Assembly (NCBI GenBank): GCA_018343915.1
Contig: JABRWF010000006.1
Coordinates: 868,001-932,000 of the forward strand
Reading direction: 5' to 3'
Source of the DNA: Agroathelia rolfsii
Lineage: Eukaryota; Basidiomycota; Agaricomycetes; Amylocorticiales; Amylocorticiaceae
DNA: 64,000 nt
Both the position numbers and the translations under genes were made by a program. The notes below the pieces were generated by a model. The model was not told the origin of the DNA, did no database searches, and saw nothing but the letters and a program-made list of their open reading frames with translations. This document shows, one piece after another, positions 36,519 through 49,074 of the stretch (position 1 is its first letter; each line of letters begins with the position of its first letter).

Positions 36519-39035
36519 ATTGGAACACACTACCAGCCTTCTTTCTCGACCTTGCTTCTGGCGCGCTGTACATTCTGTATACCCATCTACAACACACACC
36601 TCACGAATACGCATCTATCGGAAAAAGAAGAAAAAGACGAAAAAAAAGTATATATGTTCAACCCTATGACGCGAAGAAACGACGAACGGGATCCTCCCCC
36701 CCCCCCCCCCTTAGCTCTCTCCCCCTCTTGTAATTCGTAATCAAACCCCACCTATCTATTTCCGCCACCACTGCTGGGGAACCTGTTTTCTCGAGTGTTT
36801 TTGTTTTCCCCTGCGACGCCTTCATCATCTTCACCGTCACTGCTCTCCTGCACGATGTATAGACGAAGTTGCTCCGACTTTTTACGGACATCATACATGT
36901 TTGCTTCTGCTGCTGTTGTTGTCGTTTTATGATCAATCACCTTCCGGTGTTGTCGTATTTGTTGTTGTCCCTTTTATACCTATTTACTTCCTCCCCTTTC
37001 CCCTCCCTCTTGATCTCCTACACCGCGCGTTCTTCGACACTTCCAGTTGTTTATATTCTTTTTATTACCCCCCCCCGCTCTCCGTCTTCGTCCATCGAAG
37101 AAGTTGCCAGCGCCCGGGGGTTGTAATCAGGGAAGGAGAACGGTACGAAGAAAAGAGGTAGAGATAAACGGACAAACAGCGTACGACGATGCACATCCTC
37201 ATCGATTCTCCGTGTCTTTTTTGACTTCTCTTTCTTCCTTGAAAAAGTTTTATCTATCGTATTTAATGATTGGTTATACGTGGATGTTTTCCTTCTTTAT
37301 AGGCTTGTATAAGTACTTTACTAGGGGATTTGTTTTTATTTGCTTTAATAGCATCCGAGCCTTTTTCTCTGTTGGTATGAGTGTGAATGGATATAAGAGT
37401 GGTGGTTGTGGTTATATGCACGGGTAAGCTTATTCGGAGGCATCCTAATATGATTATAACGTACCAATACTTGTACATGGTAGGTATTCTCTAGTCCTTG
37501 GGCATCAAAAATATGTGGAAAGAAAGTGTTGGTATAATACAACAACTACTTGGACGGGTGAACAAGCATTTCTCCTAGCTTCCTGTTTGGTTAGATAGGA
37601 AAGCGGTGCGAGGGCATGGTACGAATACTACACAAAAATTGATCCATTTACTATACGTTGATCACAAAAGATGAAGTGAATTTGAATTTGAGATCTCCTG
37701 CTATCAAAAGCCACACGAAGAATGCTGGATTTTTAGCTAGACCATGACCAGATAGAGCCGGCGCCGGCGACATTGTCTGAGTTTTTATAAAAATTCATGG
37801 CGATGATCAAACAGGTCAAGGTCGTTTTTAATCAAGAGTAGCCCTGCAAGTACAGGGGTTCATGAGGTCATCCTTCATCCCCGACTTACGGTTTACGTAG
37901 TATACAATATTCAAGATGTAAAGATACTATATTGATGCGGTGAAGGCAGCAGCTGTAGCATGATCCCGAGAGTATTATTTCTGACACCATCCATTTAGAA
38001 CGATAAGATAAAAATAAGGACCCAGGGACCCTTCAAGGATGATTTAAAAAAATGGGCCAAGTAGTTATCCGTACGAGCCCGAGAGCAGTACGGATGAATC
38101 ACATCGTACGGTAGTCCACATTGCTGATTTTTTATTATCAATGCATGCCAGTGTTTCCCCGTCTCTGGACCCTGTACTGCATCTGTTCTCAGTCTCAGCT
38201 TTTGGCTCTAGTAATCTACTTCATTCATAAGTTTACCAGTGTGCAATCATCATTGTATCTTAGTAAATCTCCGTCTCCAGGGCCTTTTGGAAGTCGGAGA
38301 TGCAAGAGAAGAACGGACCAGGGTACCACACCCTACTGACGGTGTTGGGTCTACACTTACTGTAGTACCGAGAGTTATTTCATGGTGACAATGTTGGAGT
38401 ACGGACTCAACAACTTCTGGGCAGTCAGCATGCTACATCCTTCGCAGCCGGCGATACACTCCATGAGACAATAGTAGGCTGGTATCAGTATGCATCTTGC
38501 GGTGCACACCAAAGGATGACGGTCTTTTAATAGTTGAAGCGCCCAATCAGGAAATATCATCAGCAGGGAAGGTGTATTGGAGAGTAGCAGGTCGAAAATT
38601 CGGGCCAGCTAATCTTTATCCTGTTTAAAAAATAGACAGAGGTGACTATTATCATGAGATATGAGCTAGATTAGGTCACTTAATCACGATGCATGATAGA
38701 GCAGTAACCACATGATCAATTGCAAATGGAATGAAAGTATTAACACTTTTTTGACCTTGACCTTGGAACGACCTGACTAATGAACAATAGTTGCAAATAC
38801 ATGTGAAGATGGATAGTCCTTAAACCGAAAAATGCCAAATAGAAGAGTTTATTTATTTATTTAAAAAATTGATTTGGCTTATTAGCAATGAAGTTGTAGT
38901 GGGTCAAAAGCCTAAGTTTCTGCCCTCTCCTTATGACTATTCGGGTTTTGATCGATGATCATCGTGCACAGCAATATTTGACGTTTTGTTTCGCAATCTA
39001 ATCCCTTCGCCATTGAAATGATCATCCAGAGAAGT
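36519..39035. other. Gene-poor 2.5-kb stretch
   Basis: No supported gene. The first 700 bases are pyrimidine-rich and contain C tracts (36699-36711; 37071-37077), then the region becomes AT-rich. A perfect 8-base inverted repeat ATCCGTAC / GTACGGAT is at 38067-38095. No open frame shows family motifs. Confidence 0.5.
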
Positions 39036-40322
39036 CTATATATTAGAGGAAACATAAGAATAAGAATGTTGGAGGAAACCTACTGGGCTTACCGTTGATA
39101 AAACGCCTGCTGCAAAGAACGACGACTGAAAGTCACTAATAAGCGTGCCGGACCCCTCGTCGAGAATATGATGAAGATCCTGGCGACCAAGGAGTGTGTA
39201 AAAGACGGATATTATGTATAGGTGGGACAGGGGGTAATGTATTAACATACTGTTAAATTGGATAATTAAGATGGCAAGTAATGAGTATTGTTATCATAGC
39301 AGCCTACCCATAACCTTCCTCGGGCATGGATGCGAACTAATAATGCCGCCTTGAATCTGGTCACGAAGAACCAGGTAGTAGAACTCACAAGTATTAAGTT
39401 TATTATCGCACAAATAGCTGTAAGCGAACCAGTTTCGATAGTCGTCCACCGCAAGCGGGCGATTACGGCATTGGTACTACGCAACACACTCCCTCCGCGC
39501 CAGAAATAAAGCACTAGAACACTCGCAATACCCAGATCACATGTGACAGTCTGATAATAATAACCAGGCCCACACTAGAATAAGCAAGTGGAGTAGAATA
39601 CAGAAGCAACGTACGTACTGACGCGAACCAAATGGTAGCAGGGGCAACGACCTCTTCAAGACTGCTCACACTACCCAGCGAGAAACAGGGTATGGTGGCA
39701 CTATTTCATACAATAGTAAGTTTAGCAAATGAAAATTAAAGCACGAGCGTACATGATACCACAAACTAATGCACTAAGTGCAACTGAGAATAAGACAGAT
39801 AAGCTGACTCGGAGTAGGTGCTACCAGACGTCAAAAGACATACCAATACCCAAGGAAATACAAATGGCCGGCGAACGAGTAACAGCCCAACATCGGAAAA
39901 TGTAAAAAGTATGGGCAACAAAAGCTATCCAAGCGGTCAAGCTCGGCTCCGTCCACGAAGTCCGGTCCTGCATATTGAACTTTTTACAGTCGCCATAATC
40001 CAACACTAGTCTGCGATACAACGCAAGACTTTCAAATAGTAGTAATAACATGAGCACTGCATATAAATAGAACGTGATATCGTAGCCCAAGGACGCACAA
40101 GTCCAGAATACCCAGCGCCACGGCGGAAGCAACCAGATAAGTGACAATGAACTTGCAGAAGAAAGTGTCGCCATTGAAGTGGTAGCGAAAGTATATGACC
40201 GTCTTATGGCATATGGTCCCGAGCAGGAACTTTTCAATCATCATGCCGGTGATCATGGGACCTAGGAAGGCGTCCACAATTGAGCAAGGGGTTAGGTGGC
40301 TACCTGGGCTCTCTTCTGTCAT
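39036..40322 (-). CDS. DUF6534-like multi-pass membrane protein
   Basis: Probable seven-span membrane protein of the large Agaricomycete DUF6534 group, function unknown. Start at ATG 40322, with FLGPMITGMMIEKFLLGTI (first span), CKFIVTYLVASAVALGI, then FESLALYRRLVLDYGDCKKF, WIAFVAHTFYIFRCWAVT, and later the family block RLRWTTIETGSLTAICAIIN followed by LILVSSTTWFFVTR. The last part reads YTLLGRQDLHHILDEGSG. These blocks match the order of DUF6534 proteins (GP-L start, NYG loop, FxxRxW segment, T-x-T-G-LTS-CAI). About five introns interrupt it; I did not fix all junctions, and the end at 39036 is the end of the last open frame, so the termini are approximate. Confidence 0.65.
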
Positions 40323-40998
40323 TATGATTGCTGAGTCAGTTGCTTATAGGCAAAAAAAAGTATGTCTGGTCTTGAATCCAACTCCAGTTGAAGAGAGTAG
40401 AAAGACCAGAAAAATAGGTTTAAGCAGGCTATGATCATGGTCAAAGTTTGTGTTTTCCAGGCTTAGAATATGATGTACTATCACTAGTAGTACGGTATAC
40501 TCAGTTGACTCGGATGTTAGTGGCACCAGATTGCCAGCACTTGCATGACCAGGGGGTCGGTATGCAGGGTAAGCGGTCTCCGTGAACGGGATATGGTTGA
40601 TTGAAATTTTATCATATCCAGCCTTTTGAGATGAAGAGCCTGAGTGCAAAGCCCAGGCAAGACATGCACCCCTTAGCTATCAAACACCGCTCTATTTGTC
40701 AACGCACCTCGTCATGCGTTGGATCACATGATCAAAATATCATTCTTTAATTTTCTAAAAACAAGTGTCGGTGGAATACCAGTATCGTAAAAATGACATA
40801 GTACGGTTTCGGACTCCATTGTTTTCAATGGGAACCTAGGATAATTTTACTGTGGAATATATTGAAAGTAAGGTAGGTGATTTGAATTTGATTACTCGTT
40901 TTCCCTAGATGACGGTTATTGGCAGTTATAGGTAAGTTATAGGTTCCTGCTGAAGATCAATGTTGACTATGCTGGGAGGAGTGTGCGTAAAGGTCCTA
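40323..40998. other. Intergenic between membrane protein genes
   Basis: About 680 bases, AT-rich, no gene seen. It carries the DUF6534-like gene's promoter and the 3' flank of 7TM copy 1. Confidence 0.5.
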
Positions 40999-42200
40999 CT
41001 AGTAAGCCTCAGATTGCTCATTTGGCGCTGCTGTGTTATCGTACGGAGCAAAATTTATTGTCGTTGTTGTATGTGTCAACTCCTCCGAGGTTTTACGAGT
41101 CCATGCGTTTCCTTGTACAATACGTAGAATAATGAGCTGGGGAAACAATGCCTGCATAATAAGATTCGGGAAGTTTAAAAGGTTTGTCATTATTAAGATG
41201 TAAAGCAAAGTACACCAGCTTACGAGAGACATTGACCATACTGGAAATACGGCAAATCCCCAAATGGAAGAGCTGGGCAGTAGTGATATAACAGCATAGA
41301 TGACACCGAGAATAGCGCAAGGTGCAGCAGACTCGATAAGCATTGCCACCACGCTAGTGTATGTTCTTGTCAAATGGGGATCTAAAGTCTTGCGCACGCT
41401 ATAAAATATGCTTAATATCCGGAAGGAGATTATGGCGGTTGTCATAACATTTGTAAAGGTGGCAAGTGCAATCCCAGTTGACTGAATGCCGCCAAAAATT
41501 TTGGCTTCAAGTTTACCCGTGTTCAACAAAAGGCCAACTGGAATGGTGGCTGTGGATATAGCTATACAAAAATCGGTTACTTATTAGATACTGGTATGAG
41601 ATATGTATAACAATTTAGCACTCACCAAAGGCTGCAATAGAGCTTAGAGTCGGAAGTGTTACAATCCACAACTTTGAGCCAAGGATGACATAACAGCGAT
41701 ATATCTAAGTAAGGATACATATCTTATCAAGTCGCCAAATTTAAGATAAAAGAAGTTTAAGAGGCTCACCAAAAGGGCATCGCTCAAAAAAATTGCTAAG
41801 TTCTGTGCAGCATTACCAAGCAGAACATAGCTAGCGCGATAATACTGAAGGTCGTAGTACTCTACTGGACCGCCAGGATACTTATCACGGTTTGCAGTCC
41901 ACATCATTTGACCCATCAGCGGCAAACAAAGGAAGAATATTGTATTCAGTAGACATTGAATCATCGCATAGGACACGTATATGGTTCGTTGCCGGCTAGT
42001 GAGATTGGTGTTGGAAAAAATTGTACCAATGGATAGATAGACAACGCCACAATACAAGCCTGGTTTATCATTTCGATTGATTAGTCTCTGCTTGTAACAT
42101 ATAAGGTGAGCATGGTGACTTAACCATAAAGAATGGCAGAAAGGATTATTCCAATATAGAGGGATTCTTCGACGTGAAGATATATAGCAGGCTCAGGCAT
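40999..42200 (-). CDS. Fungal 7TM-type membrane protein, paralogue 1
   Basis: 311 aa from five exons (42125-42200, 41770-42059, 41626-41704, 41224-41561, 40999-41151). Starts MPEPAIYLHVEESLYIGIIL. About seven hydrophobic spans. Marker segments: LPLMGQMMWTANRDKYPGG, LGNAAQNLAIFLSDALL, IYRCYVILGSKLWIV, ISFRILSIFYSVRKTLD, VVAMLIESAAPCAILGVIY, FPQLIILRIVQGNAWTR. The RCYVIxGSxxW and (I/L)ESAAPC segments are typical of a widespread, uncharacterised Agaricomycete receptor-like family. Ligand and role are unknown. Same strand and about 950 bases from paralogue 2. Exon lengths 76, 290, 79, 338 and 153 bases; the first three nearly equal those of the paralogues. Confidence 0.8.
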
Positions 42201-43154
42201 GAGTGTTGAAGGGGGTCGAAGTTAAACTGACCGGAGGCCCGTATCAAATGGCCTTTATATGCGCTTGATTCTCATAATAGTAGATACTAGCACTGTTTTT
42301 TACAGGTATCGTTAGCTTGGGAGGCTAACACTGTTTATACTCAACAAGTCACCGACATGATAAGGACTCAGGGGAAAGAACAAAGAAAGATAGATCAGAT
42401 CATTTAATCAGTTAAGTCAGATGTCAATGCCAGTATGCATGTATGGAATATGGATTGCTAGACCATGTGTGGTGTATAAAGCCCTTTGAGACGTGCATGA
42501 CCTTATTTATGCTTAAGTTATAGATCATCAGTCGCATAGGAGACGACTGATTTTTATAGAAATGCGAAAGACCCGGGGGGGGGGGGACTTATTCAATGGT
42601 TATGACAGAAGGTCCTGTGCAAGGGCAATCAATTGCCACTGATGCAAGCCAACAATGCCATCATGTAATATACTTCTGGTAAACCGCAACAAAACCATCA
42701 CCGCCATGATCATTTGAGTTAGGAACATTGATTATTATGACGCAATACAAGGCAAGATACTGCCATAACATTATGATCATGCATGATGGCTTATAAAAGT
42801 CCTGGTCACTGACCACATGCAAGGCAGAAAGACCTACTATACAAGGGGATATCAGTGCAACATCAGCAATAGCGCTCTGTTAGCTTAGAGCTATCAGGTA
42901 TGTGGATAAACTTTAAGATCTATAGTTGGGTGCTAACATGATATTACTTGGCTATTGTGAAACTTCATTCTATTCAAGCTACTTGGATAGGTAGGTCAAC
43001 AACTTGTACTCAAAATGTTTAACCTAACAAGCAATGGGAGCATCGTGATATAAACACATCTAAGAAGTTGTATATATTAGCAGGGAATAGTGCTAATAAC
43101 AGCACGATATCACAGCATTGGTATTTAAAACTCGATACAAGCTTATAAAACAAA
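42201..43154. other. Spacer between 7TM paralogues 1 and 2
   Basis: About 950 bases, AT-rich, no gene seen. It includes the paralogue 1 promoter and a G tract (about 42575-42584). Confidence 0.5.
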
Positions 43155-44468
43155 TCAAATATTTCGGTGATTCATTATAATAGTGGATCTCCCCCGAAGA
43201 TCCGTCGTTCCGTTATCATTAGTGTTGAATATAGCATTAAGCCGAGTTGTATGCGGACCTTCGGCCTCAGACTGCATATTTGACATGATTATACGCACAT
43301 CTTCGCAGGGCATAGAAACAATCGACTTTGTTGCACAACTTAGCTCCTCCGAGGTTGTATGTGTCCATGCGCTCCCTTGCGCGATACGTAAAATGATGAG
43401 TTGCGGGAACAATGCCTACAAGAATGAAATTGACAGGTTTTTCTTTGCGTTATTCAAATGTCACTTCGCCAGCTTACAAGAGACATCGACCATATAGGAA
43501 ACAGGCTATATCCCCAGATATCGGGCTGAGCCAACGATAATGAACTCGGAATGGAAGAGATGATACCAAGGATGGCACAGGGAGCAGCTGACTCGACAAA
43601 GATAGCCACCACACCAGTGTAGGATCTTGCTGATCGGGGATCAACAAACTTGCGTACGCTATAAAATATAATCAATATCCGGAAGGAAATTATGGCGGTA
43701 GTTGTGACGTTTGTGAAGGTAGCGATCGCAATGCCGGCCGAGTCAATATTGCTGAAGAGCTTATATGCACCGGCACGATAGCCGCCCACTGATAACAAGA
43801 GGCCAAGTGGAATTGTTGCCGTGAACACGGCTTTGTAGGGAAGTCACTTGTTAAAAGATAGACTGTGCGTCGGTATATAGCACTCACCAAAGGTTGCAAC
43901 AGAGCTCAGAACAGGAAGTATCAGTATTACGACCCAAGGACTGGAGCCCAGGATAATATAGCAGCGATGTATCTATATAAACATATTTTTTTGTTGATTG
44001 GGTTATCAAGTCAAGCCTCCGTTACAAATAGGAACTCACTAGTAGGGCATCGCTCAATAAAATGGCCAGATTCTGGGTGGCATCGCCAAGTAAAACGTAG
44101 TTAGAGCTGACATACTGGTGCTTATAATACTCCAATGGGCCACCGGTATACTCATTACGCTTTACAATCCACATCATTTGACCTATCAGTGGCAAAGAAA
44201 AGAAGAATACCGTGTTGAGCACCCATTGGATGATTCCATATAATACGTATATAGTCCGCCGCCGACAAGTGAAGCTAGCACTCGAAAGAATGGTACTAAT
44301 GGATAAATAGACGACGCCGCAATAGATGCCTGATCGTTGTGCCGGTTAGTCCCTGCTTCTGAGGCGTAGGGTAGGCATAATAATGACTTAACCATAAAGG
44401 ACTGCAGAAATTATTATTCCAATATACAAGGATTCTTCGACATAGAGATCCGTTGCTTTCTCGGACAT
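43155..44468 (-). CDS. Fungal 7TM-type membrane protein, paralogue 2
   Basis: 354 aa from five exons (44393-44468, 44040-44329, 43888-43972, 43478-43830, 43155-43415). It opens MSEKATDLYVEESLYIGIII and keeps the family blocks: LIGQMMWIVKRNEYTGG, LGDATQNLAILLSDALL, IHRCYIILGSSPWVV, ISFRILIIFYSVRKFVD, VVAIFVESAAPCAILGII, FPQLIILRIAQGSAWTH. The tail after the last span is longer than in paralogue 1 (ends NHRNI) and Ser/Thr/Asn-rich, presumably cytosolic. Exon 4 is 15 bases longer, adding a few residues in two loops. Open frame intact. Confidence 0.8.
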
Positions 44469-46127
44469 AAGAACTAGGATGTGTTTAAGCCAAGCAAAAA
44501 AAAAACGATTGGTGTGCTGAACGGTTGATATGACCTTCACCCTAGTGACGGTGTCTAGTTGACTTGAAGAATCCAACTGCTTTCAAAGAGCTCCTGATTG
44601 CTGGCGCTATTTGACGGTGTTAGCATTGCAAACACTAGTTATGCATGTTTATAACCGACAGGCCATGATAAGGGCTCGGCGAAAGCCTGAGAACAAGCAA
44701 AGATAGATAGGATCACCCTAATCAATCAAGTCAGATGCACTATCCCGTTTAAATTCGGGCGTCCATCTAGGATAACAGAGTACGGGTCCGAGAAATAAAG
44801 ACTTGAATTGATCAGTAAACTCACAGTAATAGAACTATGGTACCAAGGTCTTCTCATCGACAGAGATCAATATTACGTCGGCGTCTAGAGCCACAATAGC
44901 AATGTGTAATCGTCTAGCAACATATCCCTCGAGTAGCATAGAGGCATATATTACAAAATCCGAAGGCAGCTTGCGACTGTGGCAGCATGATCGCAGCATG
45001 ATCATATGATGCGAGATAGAGCAAGACGATAACACAGCCCAAACAAGTGAGCAGAGCGAATGATTAATGCGCCAAGCAAAGTTTGGTGCCTTCCACCAAG
45101 AGAGCAAGAGAGAGCGGGAGTTGCCGGTCGAGCTCACCGAAGGATGTAGAAGTCGAACCGATGCCGAACAATATCGTATCATAGTATTATCACTTGTCCA
45201 CAGTGAGAACGTCAACGTCCCTTTAAAATTACTCGAAATCGGTAGCAACCTAATGGAATAGCAAAGCAGGATCCCAGGGATAGTTCTAAGAAAAAAGACG
45301 TGAAATCCAGGAGTTTCATGTGTTGCTATACTATGCCTGGCATTCATTTCGGTCAGTGGCTGTGCAGCACCTCATTTTGGTCAGTGTAGAAACAAACCGC
45401 TATTGTACATCAACATCAGCACTTATGTGCATATAATTTGTGTGGTACAATACTATATCCATTTACAATTTATTCATGAAGAGAAGCTGTATCGTTTATA
45501 ATGGGAATGATGATGTTTCGACCGTGCAAGCATAGTTTATCCAAATTAGGATGAAGTCACACCAAGTGTCACGTAGTGTGCGTCATGCCGTGTCGGATAC
45601 TGAAGTTTTTGATCAGCTGCGTGGAAATAGCCTTGCAGAGGCTGATATTATAGACTCCGACACTACTCCGACACACTCTAATAGCTTACTCATCCGTGAC
45701 CCATTGTTATGACCGAAACGAGATGCAGCATAGCCACTGACCGAAATGAACGCCAGGCATAGTAGCAAACTAAAAGACTCACCGGCAGCACATGCATGTA
45801 ACTGAAGTAAGTGCACAAGCAATTCCTTTGGTGCTTGGGATACCATATATACCATCTGATCCGACGAACGCAGACGTTCCCCTTAGTCATAGATCTACCT
45901 CAGCGAGTGGTACACTGCAGGGCTTTTTTAGTTCAAAAACTATCAATACGCATCAAATACTCGGTCTGCCGGGAGTTAGAATGACTCGGATGATTTTTTT
46001 GGCAACGCCAACGAAATCGCACACACACGCACATACACATAAAGCCGGCACTCACAATCCACTTTTTAAGCCTGATTCTACCGCTCTAAGCTAATGTTCA
46101 CGCGTGTTGTTGTTGTTGTTGTTGTTG

Positions 46128-46158
<31 letters not shown>

Positions 46159-47080
46159 TTGCGCTAGTACATACTAGTTAAAACTCCAAGCTCCAAATGT
46201 CTGAGAGATCTACAGAGTTTTCCCGAATCCGGGTGGGATACATCATCATCACCCTCATATATTATCTATTTAGCACGACAAGAGCCTGGAATGCCGCCAA
46301 GCCTTGGTATATTAGCTTGGTATGTACTCCATCGCCATGCGCAAAAAGGGTACAGCGCCAGGCATCGCCTAAATGTGCTAATTTCAGGTTATGAGACGTC
46401 TGGCAATAAAACCGGCACGCATACATCCACCCTCCGACACCACGAAATGCTAAAAAAAAAAAACTAGGAGCTTCCATTCGCGTATCGCGTAGCGTCGGTC
46501 GGCACAATTTATACACTTTCTCACACACCACAGGCGGTCTATGAGCGCTCGTGAGCAAGAGATGTAAAAGAGATTATGCAATTTTCGTTGTTTACCCTAA
46601 AAACAAAAAAAAAAAAAACAACCTAGGCATCGTATCGTAGGGAGGAAAAACAAAGAAGCAGCATTGCGGCCAGACAAGTCCCGGTCTAGAAACCGCAGCC
46701 CACGTAGAAGACGCTATCGTCATCGTCGTCGTGAAATCCCGCAAAAAATAAAACTGCACCATTGATCAAAACGTTCTCGCCCTCATTGGCGAAGAACGTT
46801 GGCACCGCCTTCAAGGTATGCAGTTCAAATTTTTCACACTCAGAGAAACAGAGAAAAGAAATTCTAGTTTTTTGTCTTTTATGGTATAACGCCACTGGCG
46901 CTTGAATGAGTATGTGCGCGACGTGTAGGCACGTCTCCCGCTCGGCGGGCGAGACGATCATGAGATGAGAGGAAAGAAGAAAAAATAAAAGAAATCACGG
47001 AAGTAAGTGGTATGAGGGAGGTGGCGGTTGGTATGATGGGGTGCAAATGCGCAAATCCACGGCCATGTATAGCTGCTCAT
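44469..47080. other. Gene-poor 2.6-kb stretch
   Basis: No supported gene. A 170-codon open frame on the minus strand (44835-45347) is single-exon, Ser/Leu/His-rich and without motifs, so I do not call it. A TTG/poly-T tract lies at 46107-46155 and two further A tracts near 46451 and 46606. Confidence 0.45.
46107..46155. repeat. (TTG)n microsatellite followed by 28-base poly-T
   Basis: TTG units from 46107 to 46127 run directly into T residues 46128-46155. The structure resembles the poly(A) end of a minus-oriented retroposed sequence, but no coding body or target-site duplication could be recognised. Confidence 0.65.
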
Positions 47081-48469
47081 TTAGCTAATGAACTTCCAGG
47101 CAACTGGGTAAAGAGAAACACGTCAATTAATGAAATTATATACATATTATAAAGAAAACTCACGATCGAACTCGCCCTCGTTTTCCGTAGCGAGAAGGGT
47201 GAAGGCACCCACAGAAAGATCAATCGACTGAGCATCGTTGCAGGTCGGGCACTCATCAGCAACAATCACGGTGACGGTTGCGCCGGTAGAAATGCGCTTG
47301 ATCTCAACCTGACGACCACAGTTGGCACCGTTGGCATAAGTCTCCGTTTCTGTGTAATAGAAAAATTAATGAACAGTAAATTCATGATTGCACATTGCAC
47401 TTACGAAGAGCGGCAATGAGAGCGGAATCAGGGTGAACAGTTCCGCAAGCACCAGCAACGCCGTTCTGGTAGAAGTAGGTAGCACTGGAAGATAATGTAT
47501 CTTAGCATCCATCGGTAGAATACAGTGTATCAACTTACATTCCACCAGTTGTGAAACCCGAGTCGGAAGAGCCGGAAGACGTTGAGGTAGCAGCCGCAGA
47601 CGAGGAAGACCAAGTAGAGGAAGAAGACCAGGAAGACGTTGTGGGCTCAGGGGTCCAGCTGGAGCTGCTGGTCCACCATTCATCGGTGCTCAAGGAGACG
47701 GTGGGAGTGGCAATGAAAGTGTTGGCAGACTCAGTGGACGAGGGGACGGAGCTCGATGACTCAGTGGACGAGGGAATGAAACTCGAAGAGTCGCTGGACG
47801 AGGGGACAGCACTCCAAGAATCGGTCGATGTGGGAATGGCAATCGAAGACTCGGTCGAAGTAGGGATGAAGCTCGAAGATTCGGTTGAAGTGGGAACAAA
47901 GGCCGACGTGGACAATACGGCCGACCAGCTAGTGCTCTCAGGCTCATCAGTGCAGTCATCATCAGTGGGTTCAGCGGAGTAGGTGCTCCAGACGGAAGAT
48001 GCAGATGACGAGGCGGAGGTGGAGGGCGTACACTCGGCAGGACGAGAACTCAAGGACTCGGTTGCCTATCGTTGTTATTCAAACAATAATTATCATTAGA
48101 TCCATGTATCTTGGCTGCCATTGCAAGGGCATCCACATACCAGCAAGGGGTGGCAGCACGTATCGAAGAAAGTTGTGTTGTGCTGGTCCTGGCAGTCGAG
48201 AGCCAAGTACCGGATGTGGTAAGTGTTGTAGTCCTAAAAGGAATTTAGGCTCTCAGATGGAATGGACTTTGGGTGTTGTGAGAAAAATTGCAAACCTCAA
48301 GGTAGCCGTAAGCCCATCCAGGGGGAGGTTCCTTGCGAGCCTCGTTGGCACGAGCCTGGATAGCATGGTGAGAGCGACGAGTGTGGGAGTTGCCGAGGTG
48401 AGGAAGGGAGAGAGCAGAAACGGAGCTGGAAAGCGCAAGGGCGACAGAAAAGACAGCAGGGGAGAACAT
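47081..48469 (-). CDS. Secreted Ser/Thr-rich protein with RlpA-like double-psi beta-barrel (expansin-like)
   Basis: 360 aa from six exons (48296-48469, 48141-48233, 47539-48065, 47405-47484, 47164-47349, 47081-47103). A signal peptide (MFSPAVFSVALALSSSVSAL) leads to a short conserved N-terminal region with Cys (LALDCQDQ, DTCCHPLL), then about 170 residues of Ser/Thr-rich repeats built on a (S/T)STESS.IPTSTES-like unit, and the C-terminal DPBB domain: GGIATYFYQNGVAGACGTV, YANGANCGRQVEI, VTVIVADECPTC, IDLSVGAFTLLATENEGEFD, ending LAWKFIS. The DPBB core keeps its Asp in VADECPTC. Such proteins act in or on the cell wall, loosening or binding polysaccharide; the expansin carbohydrate-binding domain is absent. 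The Ser/Thr region should be heavily O-mannosylated. Confidence 0.9.
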
Positions 48470-49074
48470 GGCTGATTTATGTCAAGAGAGAGTGAGTAAA
48501 GAGAGAGTGTGAGAGCGAGACTGCTGGTCTCAGAGATCCTTAAAAAACACGAGGAGGAGGAGGAGGAGAAAGGGGGGAGAAGTAAGACGGGTCGCGGAGG
48601 ATGAGAGAGATGAAGAGGGTTGGATGTTTCGTCTCACTAGCGACCGGCGCAGTGTTTTATAGCGGCGTAGCACATTCCCCGTGGAGCAACGGGCCTGCCG
48701 AGACTTTCCCTGTTTGGCGTCCTCCGGGCGGCTTTCGATCGCCGTTGGGCCTGCGCTTGTCTCTTGTCTCGAGTCCTTCAAGTTCATTCAGACGTCGGTA
48801 GGACAAGCATTCCCGCACGTAGAAACTGTTGTGGTCCCATCAGCAGTCGTTTATATGTACAAATACATTTACACGTGATGATAGGGCCGTTGATATCAGG
48901 CCTAACCCCCCGACCAGATGTCAGTCATCCTCGACAGTCCGAACAGACGGCAACGGCCCCGTCAGCCCGGCACGGCTTTGCACCGCTTTCGTCACCTTCG
49001 TCACCCCGGAACTGGTTCCGTCACGGCGCCCTTGGACTTGTCATAATTCGTCGACGAATCCGTCGTTGACCACC
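48470..49074. promoter_or_regulatory. Divergent promoter region RlpA-like / SCAMP
   Basis: About 600 bases between two divergent start codons. The 5' flank of the RlpA-like gene is CT-rich on its coding strand and carries a TATA box (48655-48661). Confidence 0.55.
48655..48661 (-). promoter_or_regulatory. TATA box of the RlpA-like gene
   Basis: TATAAAA on the minus strand, 186 bases upstream of the start codon, within CGCTATAAAACACTG. It is the best TATA match in the window. Confidence 0.5.

Noticed and set aside
35910..36614. Long antisense frame (234 codons) across the last MFS exon
   Set aside because: Caused by codon bias of the transporter on the other strand; no domain seen.
44835..45347. 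A 170-codon minus-strand open frame
   Set aside because: Single exon, rich in Ser, Leu, His and Cys without domain-like pattern, no signal peptide or splice partners; unlike the C-ending codon use of real genes nearby. Likely chance.
47551..47982. Acidic plus-strand frame opposite the Ser/Thr-rich RlpA-like gene
   Set aside because: Its Glu/Asp/Val-rich repeats are the complement of TC-rich Ser/Thr codons. The minus-strand gene explains the sequence.
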